Part shown: positions 8,402-15,652 of the stretch, in pieces
Position numbering within the stretch: the first letter of the stretch is position 1
How the letters are laid out: each line of letters begins with the position of its first letter
Source: Streptomyces sp. GSL17-111
GTDB lineage: Bacteria > Actinomycetota > Actinomycetes > Streptomycetales > Streptomycetaceae
Direction: 5' to 3'
Length of the DNA stretch: 64,000 nt
NCBI RefSeq assembly: GCF_037911585.1
Contig: NZ_JBAJNS010000001.1
Span: 4,883,501 to 4,947,500, forward strand
Notes under the pieces: generated by a model
What the model saw: only the letters and a program-made list of their open reading frames with translations
Told to the model about the DNA's origin: nothing
The model's database searches: none
Made by a program: the position numbers and the translations under genes

Positions 8402-8752
8402 GTGCACCGCGACCGCGAGGACGCCCCGGGAGGCGGCGTCGTGGTGGCCGCCCTGGCCAACCTGCTGATCGGCGTCCTCGCGATCGTCCCCGCCTTCTGT
8501 CTGCACTGGCTCGTCGTCGAGTACCCGCTGGTGGACTGCGTCAGCGGGCTCGGCTGCGACAAGGAGGCCGAGGACCACGTGGCCGGGGCCATGGCCGGGG
8601 CGGCCGTCGGCGGTGTCGTGGTCCTCGGGGCCCTGCTCGTCGTCGACGTGGCCATGCCCCGTCAGGAGGGCTGGCCGCTGCGCCGCTGGCTCGGTGCCGC
8701 CGTCCTAGTGCCCGTCCCCGCCACCCTCGCCCTCACGGCAGGCTGGCTCTGA
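8402..8752 (+). CDS. Small predicted membrane protein, function unknown
   Basis: 116 residues from the GTG at 8402, with a purine-rich GGAGGGGG ribosome binding site 5-12 nt upstream. Three hydrophobic segments are visible (about 13-35 VVVAALANLLIGVLAIVPAFCLHWLVV, about 57-77 and about 92-115), separated by a short loop with two cysteines (VDCVSGLGC) that could form a disulfide outside the membrane. No homologue or domain is recognised. It sits between the crotonase gene and icd, both on the same strand. Confidence 0.6.
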   Translation: MHRDREDAPGGGVVVAALANLLIGVLAIVPAFCLHWLVVEYPLVDCVSGLGCDKEAEDHVAGAMAGAAVGGVVVLGALLVVDVAMPRQEGWPLRRWLGAAVLVPVPATLALTAGWL

Positions 8753-8841
8753 CCCCACCGGGCCGAGGGCGGTGTGGAGGGTGGGTCGGGGCGGGAAGGT
8801 GGCTTGGAGCCCGGTCGAGGCGGGGGCGGGGCACGAGATAT

Positions 8842-8853
8842 CTTGATGTCGAG
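8842..8853. promoter_or_regulatory. Imperfect palindrome CTTGATGTCGAG upstream of icd
   Basis: CTTGA-TG-TCGAG is a 5-bp-arm inverted repeat with one mismatch, in an A/T-richer island (GAGATATCTTGATGTCGAG) 30-40 bp before the icd start. TTGATG within it could also act as a -35. Its position is right for an operator or promoter element of icd. No regulator can be named. Confidence 0.35.
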
Positions 8854-8883
8854 CAATGTTGCAATCGTGGAGCGGAGCACCCG

Positions 8884-11103
8884 GTGACAGACTCGACCAT
8901 CATCTACACGCACACCGATGAGGCGCCGGCCCTGGCGACGTATTCGTTCCTGCCGGTGGTCAGGGCGTACGCCGCGACGGCCGGGGTCCGCGTGGAGACG
9001 CGCGACATCTCACTCGCCGGCCGGATCCTCGCGAGCTTCCCCGAGCGGCTGGACGCCTCCCAGCGCGTCGAGGACTCCCTGGCCGCCCTCGGCGAGCTGG
9101 CCAAGACCCCGCAGGCCAACATCATCAAGCTGCCGAACATCTCGGCGTCCATCCCGCAGCTGAAGGCCACGATCGCGGAGCTGCAGGAGCAGGGCTACGA
9201 CCTGCCCGACTACCCGGACGACCCCAAGACCGACGAGGAGCGCGACGTCCGCGCCCGCTACGACAAGGTCAAGGGCAGCGCGGTGAACCCCGTGCTGCGG
9301 GAGGGCAACTCCGACCGCCGCGCCCCGGCCTCGGTGAAGAACTACGCCAAGGCGCACCCGCACCGCATGGGCGCGTGGAGCCCCGACTCCAAGACCAACG
9401 TCGCCCACATGACCGGTGACGACTTCCGGTCCACCGAGAAGTCGGCCGTCATCGTGAAGGACGGCGCGCTGCGCATCGAGCTGGTGGGCGACGACGGCTC
9501 CACGACGGTGCTGCGCGAGTCGGTACCCGTGCAGGCGGGCGAGATCGTCGACTCCGCCGTCATGCGCGTCGCCGTGCTGCGCGAGTTCCTGAAGGAGCAG
9601 GTGGCGCGCGCCAAGGCCGAGGGCGTGCTGTTCTCCGTGCACCTGAAGGCCACGATGATGAAGGTCTCCGACCCGATCATCTTCGGCCACGTCGTGCGCG
9701 CCTTCTTCCCGAAGACCTTCGCCCGCTACGGCGAGGTGCTGGCCTCGGCGGGCCTGACGCCCAACGACGGCCTCGGGGGCATCTGGAAGGGCCTGGAGAA
9801 CCTGCCCGAGGGCGAGGCGATCAAGGCGTCCTTCGACGCCGAGCTGGCCGAGGGGCCGGAGCTGGCGATGGTCGACTCCGACCGGGGCATCACCAACCTG
9901 CACGTGCCCTCCGACGTCATCGTGGACGCGTCCATGCCCGCGATGATCCGCACCTCCGGGCACATGTGGGGCCCGGACGGCGAGGAGGCCGACACGCTCG
10001 CGGTCATCCCCGACAGCAGCTACGCCGGCATCTACCAGGTGGTCGTCGACGACTGCCGGGCCAACGGCGCCTACGACCCGTCGACGATGGGCTCGGTGCC
10101 CAACGTCGGCCTCATGGCGCAGAAGGCCGAGGAGTACGGCAGCCACGACAAGACCTTCGAGATCCCGGCCACCGGCACCGTCCGCGTCACCGACCAGGAC
10201 GGCGCCCTGGTGCTGGAGCACACCGTCAGCGAGGGCGACATCTGGCGCATGTGCCAGACGAAGGACGTCCCCGTCCGCGACTGGGTGAAGCTGGCCGTGA
10301 CCCGCGCGCGGGCCACCGGCGACCCGGCCGTGTTCTGGCTGGACGAGGGCCGCGCGCACGACGCGAACCTCATCGCCAAGGTCAGGGAGTACCTGCCGGA
10401 GCACGACACCGAGGGCCTGCGCATCGAGATCATGGCGCCGGTCGACGCGATCGCGTTCTCGCTGGAGCGCATCCGCCGGGGGGAGAACACGATCTCCGTC
10501 ACCGGCAACGTCCTGCGCGACTACCTGACCGACCTCTTCCCGATCCTGGAGCTGGGCACCAGCGCGAAGATGCTGTCCGTCGTCCCGCTGATCAACGGCG
10601 GCGGCCTCTTCGAGACGGGTGCGGGCGGCTCGGCCCCCAAGCACGTGCAGCAGCTGGTGAAGGAGAACTACCTGCGCTGGGACAGCCTCGGCGAGTTCCT
10701 GGCGCTGGCCGTCTCCTTCGAGCACCTCGCGCAGAGCACCGACAACGCCCGCGCCCAGGTCCTCGCCGACACGCTGGACCGTGCGACGGCCACGTTCCTC
10801 AGCGAGAACAAGTCGCCCAGCCGCAGGGTCGGCGGAATCGACAACCGTGGCAGCCACTTCTACCTGGCCCTGTACTGGGCCCAGGAGCTGGCGCGCCAGA
10901 GTGACGACACGCAGCTCGCCGAGGCCTTCGGCGACCTCGCCCGGACGCTGGCCGAGCAGGAGTCGACCATCGTCGACGAGCTGGTGGCCGTGCAGGGCTC
11001 CCCGGCCGACATCGGCGGCTACTACCAGCCCGACGAGGCGAAGACCGCCGCCGTGATGCGGCCGTCGAAGACCCTCAACCAGGCGCTGGCCTCCCTCGAC
11101 TGA
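8884..11103 (+). CDS. icd: NADP-dependent isocitrate dehydrogenase, monomeric type
   Basis: 739 residues, GTG start, the usual size for the ~80-kDa monomeric IDH (the dimeric enzyme is ~420). It decarboxylates isocitrate to 2-oxoglutarate with NADP in the TCA cycle, in the cytosol. Family signatures: start TIIYTHTDEAPALATYSFLP, the LREGNSDRRAPASVK substrate segment, SPDSKTNVAHM, the long LKATMMKVSDPIIFGHVVR block and SAKMLSVVPLINGGGLFETGAGGSAPKH. Ribosome binding site GGAG lies near 8870. A strong terminator follows directly, so it is probably monocistronic. Confidence 0.97.
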   Translation: MTDSTIIYTHTDEAPALATYSFLPVVRAYAATAGVRVETRDISLAGRILASFPERLDASQRVEDSLAALGELAKTPQANIIKLPNISASIPQLKATIAELQEQGYDLPDYPDDPKTDEERDVRARYDKVKGSAVNPVLREGNSDRRAPASVKNYAKAHPHRMGAWSPDSKTNVAHMTGDDFRSTEKSAVIVKDGALRIELVGDDGSTTVLRESVPVQAGEIVDSAVMRVAVLREFLKEQVARAKAEGVLFSVHLKATMMKVSDPIIFGHVVRAFFPKTFARYGEVLASAGLTPNDGLGGIWKGLENLPEGEAIKASFDAELAEGPELAMVDSDRGITNLHVPSDVIVDASMPAMIRTSGHMWGPDGEEADTLAVIPDSSYAGIYQVVVDDCRANGAYDPSTMGSVPNVGLMAQKAEEYGSHDKTFEIPATGTVRVTDQDGALVLEHTVSEGDIWRMCQTKDVPVRDWVKLAVTRARATGDPAVFWLDEGRAHDANLIAKVREYLPEHDTEGLRIEIMAPVDAIAFSLERIRRGENTISVTGNVLRDYLTDLFPILELGTSAKMLSVVPLINGGGLFETGAGGSAPKHVQQLVKENYLRWDSLGEFLALAVSFEHLAQSTDNARAQVLADTLDRATATFLSENKSPSRRVGGIDNRGSHFYLALYWAQELARQSDDTQLAEAFGDLARTLAEQESTIVDELVAVQGSPADIGGYYQPDEAKTAAVMRPSKTLNQALASLD

Positions 11104-11118
11104 GGCCCGAGGGCTCCA

Positions 11119-11160
11119 CGGCGCCACTCCGGCGGGTTCCGTCCCGCCGGGGTGGCGCCG
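11119..11160 (+). terminator. Strong intrinsic-type hairpin after icd
   Basis: 18-bp stem: left arm CGGCGCCACTCCGGCGGG (11119-11136), 6-nt loop, right arm at 11143-11160 complementary except for one G-T pair. No long U-tract, as is usual for Streptomyces terminators. Confidence 0.85.
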
Positions 11161-11208
11161 TTCCCGTCCCCGGCCTCCCGTGACCGGCGTCACGCGGCCG
11201 GGTGGCCG

Positions 11209-11270
11209 GATGAGAACGCCGTCTCATCTGGCGGTCGGGGGCCGGAAGGTCCGCCGTGACGCCGTAACCT
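11209..11270 (+). promoter_or_regulatory. Promoter region of the DAHP synthase gene: inverted repeat and -10
   Basis: A perfect inverted repeat GATGAGA (11209-11215) / TCTCATC (11222-11228) with a 6-nt spacer may be an operator. TAACCT (11265-11270) resembles a HrdB -10 and lies only 7 nt before the GTG start, which predicts a leaderless mRNA; no ribosome binding site is present. I see no good -35. Confidence 0.45.
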
Positions 11271-11277
11271 GGGTGCC

Positions 11278-12627
11278 GTGACCGTGAACGCTGAGAGCAG
11301 CACCTCGACCGCCACCTGGCGGAATCTTCCCGCGGCGCAGCAGCCCGACTACCCGGACTCGACGGCTCTGCGCGATGTGATCGCCGAGCTCGAGTCCTAT
11401 CCGCCGCTGGTCTTCGCCGGTGAGTGCGACCAGCTCAAGGACCGCCTGGCTGCCGTCGCCCGGGGCGAGGCGTTCCTCCTGCAGGGCGGTGACTGCGCGG
11501 AGGCGTTCGACGGGGTGTCGGCGGAGCACATCCGCAACAAGCTGAAGACGCTCCTGCAGATGGGTGCCGTTCTCACCTACGCCGGGTCCGTCCCCGTGGT
11601 GAAGGTCGGCCGCATCGCCGGCCAGTACAGCAAGCCGCGTTCCAAGCCCACCGAGACGCGCGACGGTGTGACGCTGCCGACCTACCGGGGCGACTCGGTG
11701 AACGGCTTCGAGTTCACCCCGGAGGCCCGCCGCCCCGACCCGGCGCGGCTGAAGCGCATGTACCAGGCGTCCGCCTCGACGCTGAACCTGGTGCGCGCCT
11801 TCACCACCGGCGGCTACGCGGATCTGCGGCAGGTGCACGCCTGGAACCAGGACTTCGTCAAGAACTCGCCCTCCGGTCAGCGCTACGAGGCGCTCGCCCG
11901 GGAGATCGATCGGGCGCTCAACTTCATGAACGCCTGCGGGGTGGACCCGGAGGAGTTCAAGACGGTCGAGTTCTTCGCCTCCCACGAGGCGCTGCTGCTC
12001 GACTACGAGGCCGCCCTCACCCGGGTGGACTCGCGCAGCGGCAAGCTGTACGACGTGTCCGGGCACATGGTGTGGATCGGTGAGCGCACCCGCCAGCTCG
12101 ACCACGCCCACGTGGAGTTCTGTGCGCAGATCCGCAACCCGCTCGGCGTCAAGCTCGGCCCGACGACGACGCCGGAGGAGGCGCTCGCGCTGATCGACCG
12201 CCTGGACCCGGACCGTGAGCCCGGCCGGCTGACGTTCATCGCGCGCATGGGCGCCGACAAGGTGCGCGACCGCCTCCCCACGCTGGTGGAGAAGGTCACC
12301 GCCTCCGGCGCCCAGGTGGCGTGGGTGTGCGACCCCATGCACGGCAACACCTTCGAGGCCGCCTCCGGCCACAAGACCCGGCGCTTCGACGACGTGCTGG
12401 ACGAGGTCAAGGGCTTCTTCGAGGTGCACAAGGGGCTGGGCACGCACCCGGGCGGCATCCACGTGGAGCTGACCGGTGACGACGTCACCGAGTGCGTGGG
12501 CGGCGGGGACGAGATCTTCGTCGACGACCTGCACCAGCGCTACGAGACGGCCTGCGACCCCCGGCTGAACCGCAGCCAGTCGCTCGACCTCGCCTTCCTG
12601 GTCGCGGAGATGTATCGCCACCAGTGA
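11278..12627 (+). CDS. aroH: Class II 3-deoxy-7-phosphoheptulonate (DAHP) synthase
   Basis: 449 residues; catalyses phosphoenolpyruvate + erythrose-4-phosphate to DAHP, the first step of the shikimate pathway. The class II (plant-like) family is recognised by the start TWRNLPAAQQPDYPDSTALR, LLQGGDCAEAF, VVKVGRIAGQYSKPRS, SHEALLLDYE, WIGERTRQLDHAHVEF, WVCDPMHGNT and GGIHVELTGDDVTECVGG. Cys, His, Glu and Asp metal ligands fall in these blocks. In Streptomyces this enzyme also feeds secondary metabolism. Start GTG at 11278; a second GTG at 11284 is also in frame. No Shine-Dalgarno, consistent with leaderless expression. Confidence 0.96.
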   Translation: MTVNAESSTSTATWRNLPAAQQPDYPDSTALRDVIAELESYPPLVFAGECDQLKDRLAAVARGEAFLLQGGDCAEAFDGVSAEHIRNKLKTLLQMGAVLTYAGSVPVVKVGRIAGQYSKPRSKPTETRDGVTLPTYRGDSVNGFEFTPEARRPDPARLKRMYQASASTLNLVRAFTTGGYADLRQVHAWNQDFVKNSPSGQRYEALAREIDRALNFMNACGVDPEEFKTVEFFASHEALLLDYEAALTRVDSRSGKLYDVSGHMVWIGERTRQLDHAHVEFCAQIRNPLGVKLGPTTTPEEALALIDRLDPDREPGRLTFIARMGADKVRDRLPTLVEKVTASGAQVAWVCDPMHGNTFEAASGHKTRRFDDVLDEVKGFFEVHKGLGTHPGGIHVELTGDDVTECVGGGDEIFVDDLHQRYETACDPRLNRSQSLDLAFLVAEMYRHQ

Positions 12628-12659
12628 GGGGCCGCCACGGCGGCGCTCACCGCATGCGT

Positions 12660-12700
12660 CTGGGGCGCGGGTCACAGCGATCCGCGCCCCAGTGGGCTTT
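12660..12700 (+). terminator. Intrinsic terminator after DAHP synthase
   Basis: 14-bp stem starting CTGGGGCGCGG (12660) and closing CCGCGCCCCAG (12682-12692), loop ACAGC, followed by TGGGCTTTT. One of the few hairpins here with a T-run. Confidence 0.85.
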
Positions 12701-12720
12701 TCGGGTTCTGGGCAACAGGG

Positions 12721-12739
12721 TAAGGTTAGGTTAACCTAA
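12721..12739. promoter_or_regulatory. Iron box (DmdR1/IdeR-type operator) for bfd
   Basis: TAAGGTTAGGTTAACCTAA is a 19-bp site centred on the perfect palindrome TTAGGTTAACCTAA (12726-12739) and matches the actinobacterial iron-box consensus TTAGGTTAGGCTCACCTAA at 16 of 19 positions by my count. It lies 49 bp upstream of the ferredoxin start. Iron-bound DmdR1 would repress here, so bfd should be induced when iron is low. Confidence 0.85.
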
Positions 12740-12787
12740 TTGATCACGGGCCCTCCTGGGCCCGTCCGTGCCCCGGGAGGTGACCGC

Positions 12788-13033
12788 GTGTACGTCTGCT
12801 CGTGCTTCGGGATCACCGAGCAGCAGGTACGTCAGCACGCGGACGCCGGGGCCTGCACGCCGCGGCAGATCGCCTCCGCCTGCAAGGCGGGCACGGACTG
12901 CGGGTCCTGTGTCCGCCGCATCCAGGGCATCCTGGGCCGGGGGTCCTGCCCCCGCCGTGAGCGCGTCGAGCAGGGGCTGCCCGCGCTCAGCGCCGAGGCG
13001 CAGCCGGCCGACGCGGTCGCCGAAGCGGCCTGA
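12788..13033 (+). CDS. bfd: Bacterioferritin-associated ferredoxin
   Basis: 81 residues, GTG start with GGGAGGTGA upstream. The BFD-type [2Fe-2S] domain begins at once: MYVCSCFGITEQQVR, then ASACKAGTDCGSC; the four cysteines C4, C6, C38 and C41 are arranged C-x-C ... C-x2-C. In the family this protein donates electrons to bacterioferritin to release stored iron. The iron box upstream and the convergent bfr gene fit that role. The C-terminal third is Ala/Pro/Glu-rich and probably flexible. Confidence 0.9.
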   Translation: MYVCSCFGITEQQVRQHADAGACTPRQIASACKAGTDCGSCVRRIQGILGRGSCPRRERVEQGLPALSAEAQPADAVAEAA

Positions 13034-13054
13034 CGGGCCGGACGCCCGCCGCCG

Positions 13055-13534
13055 TCACGTGCTCGGCTGCTCGATCAACTGCGCGATGTAGAGCGCCTCG
13101 CCGAGCTTCTCGATCAGCTCCAGCTGCGTGTCCAGGTAGTCGATGTGGTGTTCCTCGTCGGCGAGGATCTCCTCGAAGATGTTGGCCGAGGTGATGTCGC
13201 CCTTGGCCCGCATCACCTCGATGCCCCGGCGCAGCCGGTCGATGGCCTCGACCTCGATCTGCCGGTCGGCCTGGAACATCTCCGTGACGGTCTGGCCGAC
13301 GCGCACGTGGAACAGCCGCTGGTAGTTCGGCAGCCCCTCCAGGAACAGGATGCGGTCGGTGAGCCGCTCGGCGTGCTTCATCTCGTCGAAGGACTCCGCG
13401 CGCGTGTACGTGGCGAGCTTCGTCCAGCCGAAGTTCTCCTGCATCTTGGCGTGCAGGAAGTACTGGTTGATCGCGGTCAGCTCGGCGGTCAGCTGTTCGT
13501 TGAGGAACTCGATGACCTCGGGGTCGCCCTGCAT
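13055..13534 (-). CDS. bfr: Bacterioferritin
   Basis: 159 residues, the standard length. All ferroxidase-centre ligands are present at E. coli numbering: E18, E51, H54, E94, E127 and H130, and M52, the axial heme ligand, is conserved (DEMKHAERL). It oxidises Fe(II) and stores it in a 24-mer with heme at the subunit interfaces. Convergent with bfd, 21 bp apart. A weaker iron-box-like sequence lies upstream (13611-13629). Confidence 0.96.
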   Translation of the reverse strand: MQGDPEVIEFLNEQLTAELTAINQYFLHAKMQENFGWTKLATYTRAESFDEMKHAERLTDRILFLEGLPNYQRLFHVRVGQTVTEMFQADRQIEVEAIDRLRRGIEVMRAKGDITSANIFEEILADEEHHIDYLDTQLELIEKLGEALYIAQLIEQPST

Positions 13535-13610
13535 GGCACGGGCTCCTTCCCATCACGAAGATCGGCGTATGGTGCGCCGAATCCTCGCACCCGCGCACGG
13601 GTGCGTCCAG

Positions 13611-13629
13611 TAAGTGAAGGCTTACCGAA
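13611..13629. promoter_or_regulatory. Weak iron-box-like site upstream of bfr
   Basis: TAAGTGAAGGCTTACCGAA matches the iron-box consensus at about 13 of 19 positions, with the GGCT-ACC core kept. It is 77 bp upstream of the bfr start. In mycobacteria IdeR activates bfrA/bfrB from sites further upstream, so activation rather than repression is possible. Confidence 0.3.
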
Positions 13630-13698
13630 ATGCCCTGATTCCAGGGGCTGGACGGGGCCTCGTCCTGGCCGTGTGCCCGGGTCTGTCACCATGGAACC

Positions 13699-14322
13699 AT
13701 GGGTCAGCCGGAGAGCCGCGCAGCGGAGAACGCAGAGCTCCCGCCGGGTCAGCGGCTCCAGCGCGGCTGGCCGGTGACGCACTACGGGCCCGTCCCCAAG
13801 TTCAAGCCCGAGCGGTGGGACTTCCGCGTCTTCGGTGCCACGGTGGACGGCGACAAGCACGCCTGGACGCACGAGGAGTTCTCCGCGCTGCCCTACGACA
13901 CCGTCACGGCCGACCTGCACTGCGTGACGAAGTTCAGCATGCGCGGCGTCGAGTGGGGCGGCGTGCGGGCGCGCACCCTCCTCTCCCTGGCGCCCCCGGC
14001 CGAGGGGGTCACGCACGTCATGGTCTGGGCCGAGTACGGCTACAGCGCCAACCTGCGGCTGGAGGACTTCACGGCCGAGCACGCCGTGTTCGCCACCCAC
14101 CGGGCCGGAGAACTCCTGACCGCCGAACACGGCTTCCCCATCCGTCTCGTCGTGCCCCACCTCTACGCCTGGAAGGGCCCGAAGTGGGTGCGCGGCGTGG
14201 AGTACATGACGGCCGACCGTCGCGGCTTCTGGGAGGAGCGCGGCTACCACAACCTCGGCGACCCCTGGCGCGAGCAGCGCTACTCCTACCAGGAGGAGCC
14301 GGGCGAGGGCCCCGAGCTCTAG
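13699..14322 (+). CDS. Sulfite-oxidase-like molybdopterin oxidoreductase
   Basis: 207-residue protein with a single oxidoreductase molybdopterin-binding (sulfite oxidase/MsrP fold) domain. The Mo-ligating cysteine is C75 in DLHCVTKFS; other family blocks are WDFRVFGATVDG, MVWAEYGYSANLRLEDF, RLVVPHLYAWKGPKWVRGVEYM and GFWEERGYHNLGDPWREQRY. Unlike MsrP it has no Tat signal, so it is predicted to be cytosolic. No cytochrome or heme partner is adjacent. The substrate is unknown. It starts 165 bp from bfr on the opposite strand. Confidence 0.85.
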   Translation: MGQPESRAAENAELPPGQRLQRGWPVTHYGPVPKFKPERWDFRVFGATVDGDKHAWTHEEFSALPYDTVTADLHCVTKFSMRGVEWGGVRARTLLSLAPPAEGVTHVMVWAEYGYSANLRLEDFTAEHAVFATHRAGELLTAEHGFPIRLVVPHLYAWKGPKWVRGVEYMTADRRGFWEERGYHNLGDPWREQRYSYQEEPGEGPEL

Positions 14323-14517
14323 ACGGTCGCGTGGCGCCGAAGCGCCCGGCCGGTCCGGTGTGACCCCGCACTCCTTCGATCCTCTCCTCGCGTCGGTTCC
14401 GACGGTGGTCTCGCGCGCTCGCCCGAGGGGCGACCGAGCACTCCACGGGCGAGACGGAGAGAAAAACTGTCGCGGCGAGAGTAGACATCCGGGTTCGGTC
14501 GGGCTTAGTGTTCTTTC

Positions 14518-14913
14518 TGTAGCCAAGAGATCAAAGACGGCGCGGCAGGGATGCACTGCCGCGCAGCCGTACCAGAGGTTGTGGCACGGCGGTGGAGTGC
14601 TGGAGCCGGGCGAGTGTGAGGGCTCTGTCGCTGGCCGCCGGGCCTGCGGCTCGGGAGAGCCGCGTGTTCCGCAGTGCAGGAGTGAGGAAAGAGAGAAGGA
14701 GGTAGACGCCATCAGGATCGCCCGGGGCGGCCGCGGTCGGCCCGGGAACCGCAGGCCCCGGAACGGAAGGTGGTCACACGGTCACGAATCCGCGATCCCC
14801 GCGCACGTCCCCTGACTCAGGGGAGTGCGCACTGAGGAACCCGGCCCCGCGATAGGCCGGGAGATGGTGTTCACGTCCCTCGGGGCCCTGGTGCCGTACG
14901 GCACCAGGGCCCC
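14518..14913 (+). ncRNA. Candidate structured RNA or regulatory leader of the MerR-like gene
   Basis: Predicted transcript from the TAGACA/TAGTGT promoter. Stems visible: GCGCGGCAG (14540-14548)/CTGCCGCGC (14556-14564); GCCGTACC (from 14565)/GGCACGGC with small internal mismatches; GCGGCTC (14646-14652), loop GGGA, GAGCCGC (14657-14663), enclosed by CTGCGG/CCGCAG-like pairing; and the terminal palindrome at 14882-14913. It does not resemble RNase P RNA, tmRNA, SRP RNA, 6S RNA or a riboswitch I know. It could be a free sRNA ending at the palindrome, or a leader controlling the MerR-like and cold-shock genes. Confidence 0.4.
14882..14913 (+). terminator. Perfect 32-bp palindrome upstream of the MerR-like gene
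   Basis: GGGGCCCTGGTGCCGT is followed directly by its exact reverse complement. In RNA this is a 14-bp stem with a GUAC tetraloop, ending 28 nt before the MerR-like start codon. It may be a terminator or attenuator of the upstream RNA, or less likely a DNA operator. Confidence 0.6.
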
Positions 14914-14941
14914 TCGATGTGTTGTCCGACCAGAGGTGCCC

Positions 14942-15283
14942 ATGACCGCAGAAGACTCCTTCGACCGTCTCGACGACGACGACTACCCCGCCTACACGAT
15001 GGGCCGGGCCGCCGACATGCTCGGCACCACGCCCGGCTTCCTGCGGGCGATCGGCGAAGCTCGCCTGATCACCCCGCTGCGCTCGGAGGGCGGGCACCGC
15101 CGCTACTCCCGCTACCAGCTGAAGATCGCCGCCCGCGCCCGGGAACTGGTCGACCAGGGCACGCCCATCGAGGCCGCCTGCCGGATCGTCATCCTTGAGG
15201 ACCAGTTGGAGGAGGCCCGGCGCATGAACGAGGAACTGCGGCGTTCGGAGGCCGGGCCCCGGCGCGACGCCGACACCGCCTGA
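14942..15283 (+). CDS. MerR-type helix-turn-helix regulator
   Basis: 113 residues from the ATG at 14942 (AGAGG 7-11 nt upstream). The winged HTH of MerR type covers residues about 19-70: YTMGRAADMLGTTPGFLRAIGEARLITPLRS followed by the wing GGHRRYSRYQL. The remainder (about 70-105) is a Glu/Arg-rich helix that could be a short dimerisation coiled coil. There is no effector domain or metal-binding Cys. Such small MerR/BldC-like proteins often regulate stress genes. The cold-shock protein and helicase genes follow, so it may control them; this is inferred from position only. Confidence 0.82.
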   Translation: MTAEDSFDRLDDDDYPAYTMGRAADMLGTTPGFLRAIGEARLITPLRSEGGHRRYSRYQLKIAARARELVDQGTPIEAACRIVILEDQLEEARRMNEELRRSEAGPRRDADTA

Positions 15284-15652
15284 CGCCGCACCCCTCGGGT
15301 CGGGCCCGCAGCCCCCGACGCCGGCACCGGCACGGGTGGCCCCTTCGGCAGAACGCTCCGGTCCGGGCCTGGCAAAAACTGCGACGGCGGAATGAGAAAC
15401 CCGGCCGGGCCGCGAGAGCGCTACCTCGTACGGCGGACCGGGGAGAATGTTCACCGCGCCGGGGCCGGTCGCCCCGTGCTACTGTCGATATCAGTTGCAG
15501 TTGTGGTTCCCCAGACTTCGAGTGCCGCTCCCGGACGCCAAAACCGGGAGCAGCACTTATGTATTTCCGGTTTTCCGGACGGGCTAATCATCGCGGCGAC
15601 GCGGGGTCCGCACGGTGCGGAGCCCCGGGCACTGCCCCGAAGGAGAATTGTT
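15284..15652. promoter_or_regulatory. Long leader/promoter region of the cold-shock protein gene
   Basis: 369 bp without a gene, much of it likely 5' UTR. The main element is a hairpin with arms GTGCCGCTCCCGG (15522-15534) and CCGGGAGCAGCAC (15544-15556), loop ACGCCAAAA, one internal mismatch, about 100 nt before the start. The sequence between hairpin and start is less GC-rich (TTATGTATTTCCGGTTTTCC). Long structured leaders are typical of cold-shock genes, where they control mRNA stability and translation with temperature. Confidence 0.5.

Larger units (their letters stand above)
14323..14941. other. 619-bp gene-free stretch, strongly structured (leader or ncRNA)
   Basis: No convincing protein gene. 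It contains a promoter-like TAGACA-18-TAGTGT (14482-14511), several perfect hairpins, a consensus Shine-Dalgarno AAGGAGGT (14696-14703) with no normal start codon behind it, and a perfect 32-bp palindrome just before the MerR-like gene. See the separate ncRNA and terminator entries. Confidence 0.6.

Noticed and set aside
9010..11193. Very long open frame antisense to icd (727 codons)
   Set aside because: It mirrors the codon structure of icd; the protein is repetitive Gly/Val/Arg/His with no family features. An expected artefact in GC-rich DNA.
14460..14913. RNase P RNA, tmRNA, SRP RNA or 6S RNA in the gene-free stretch
   Set aside because: None of the invariant segments of these RNAs is present; kept only as an unknown structured RNA.
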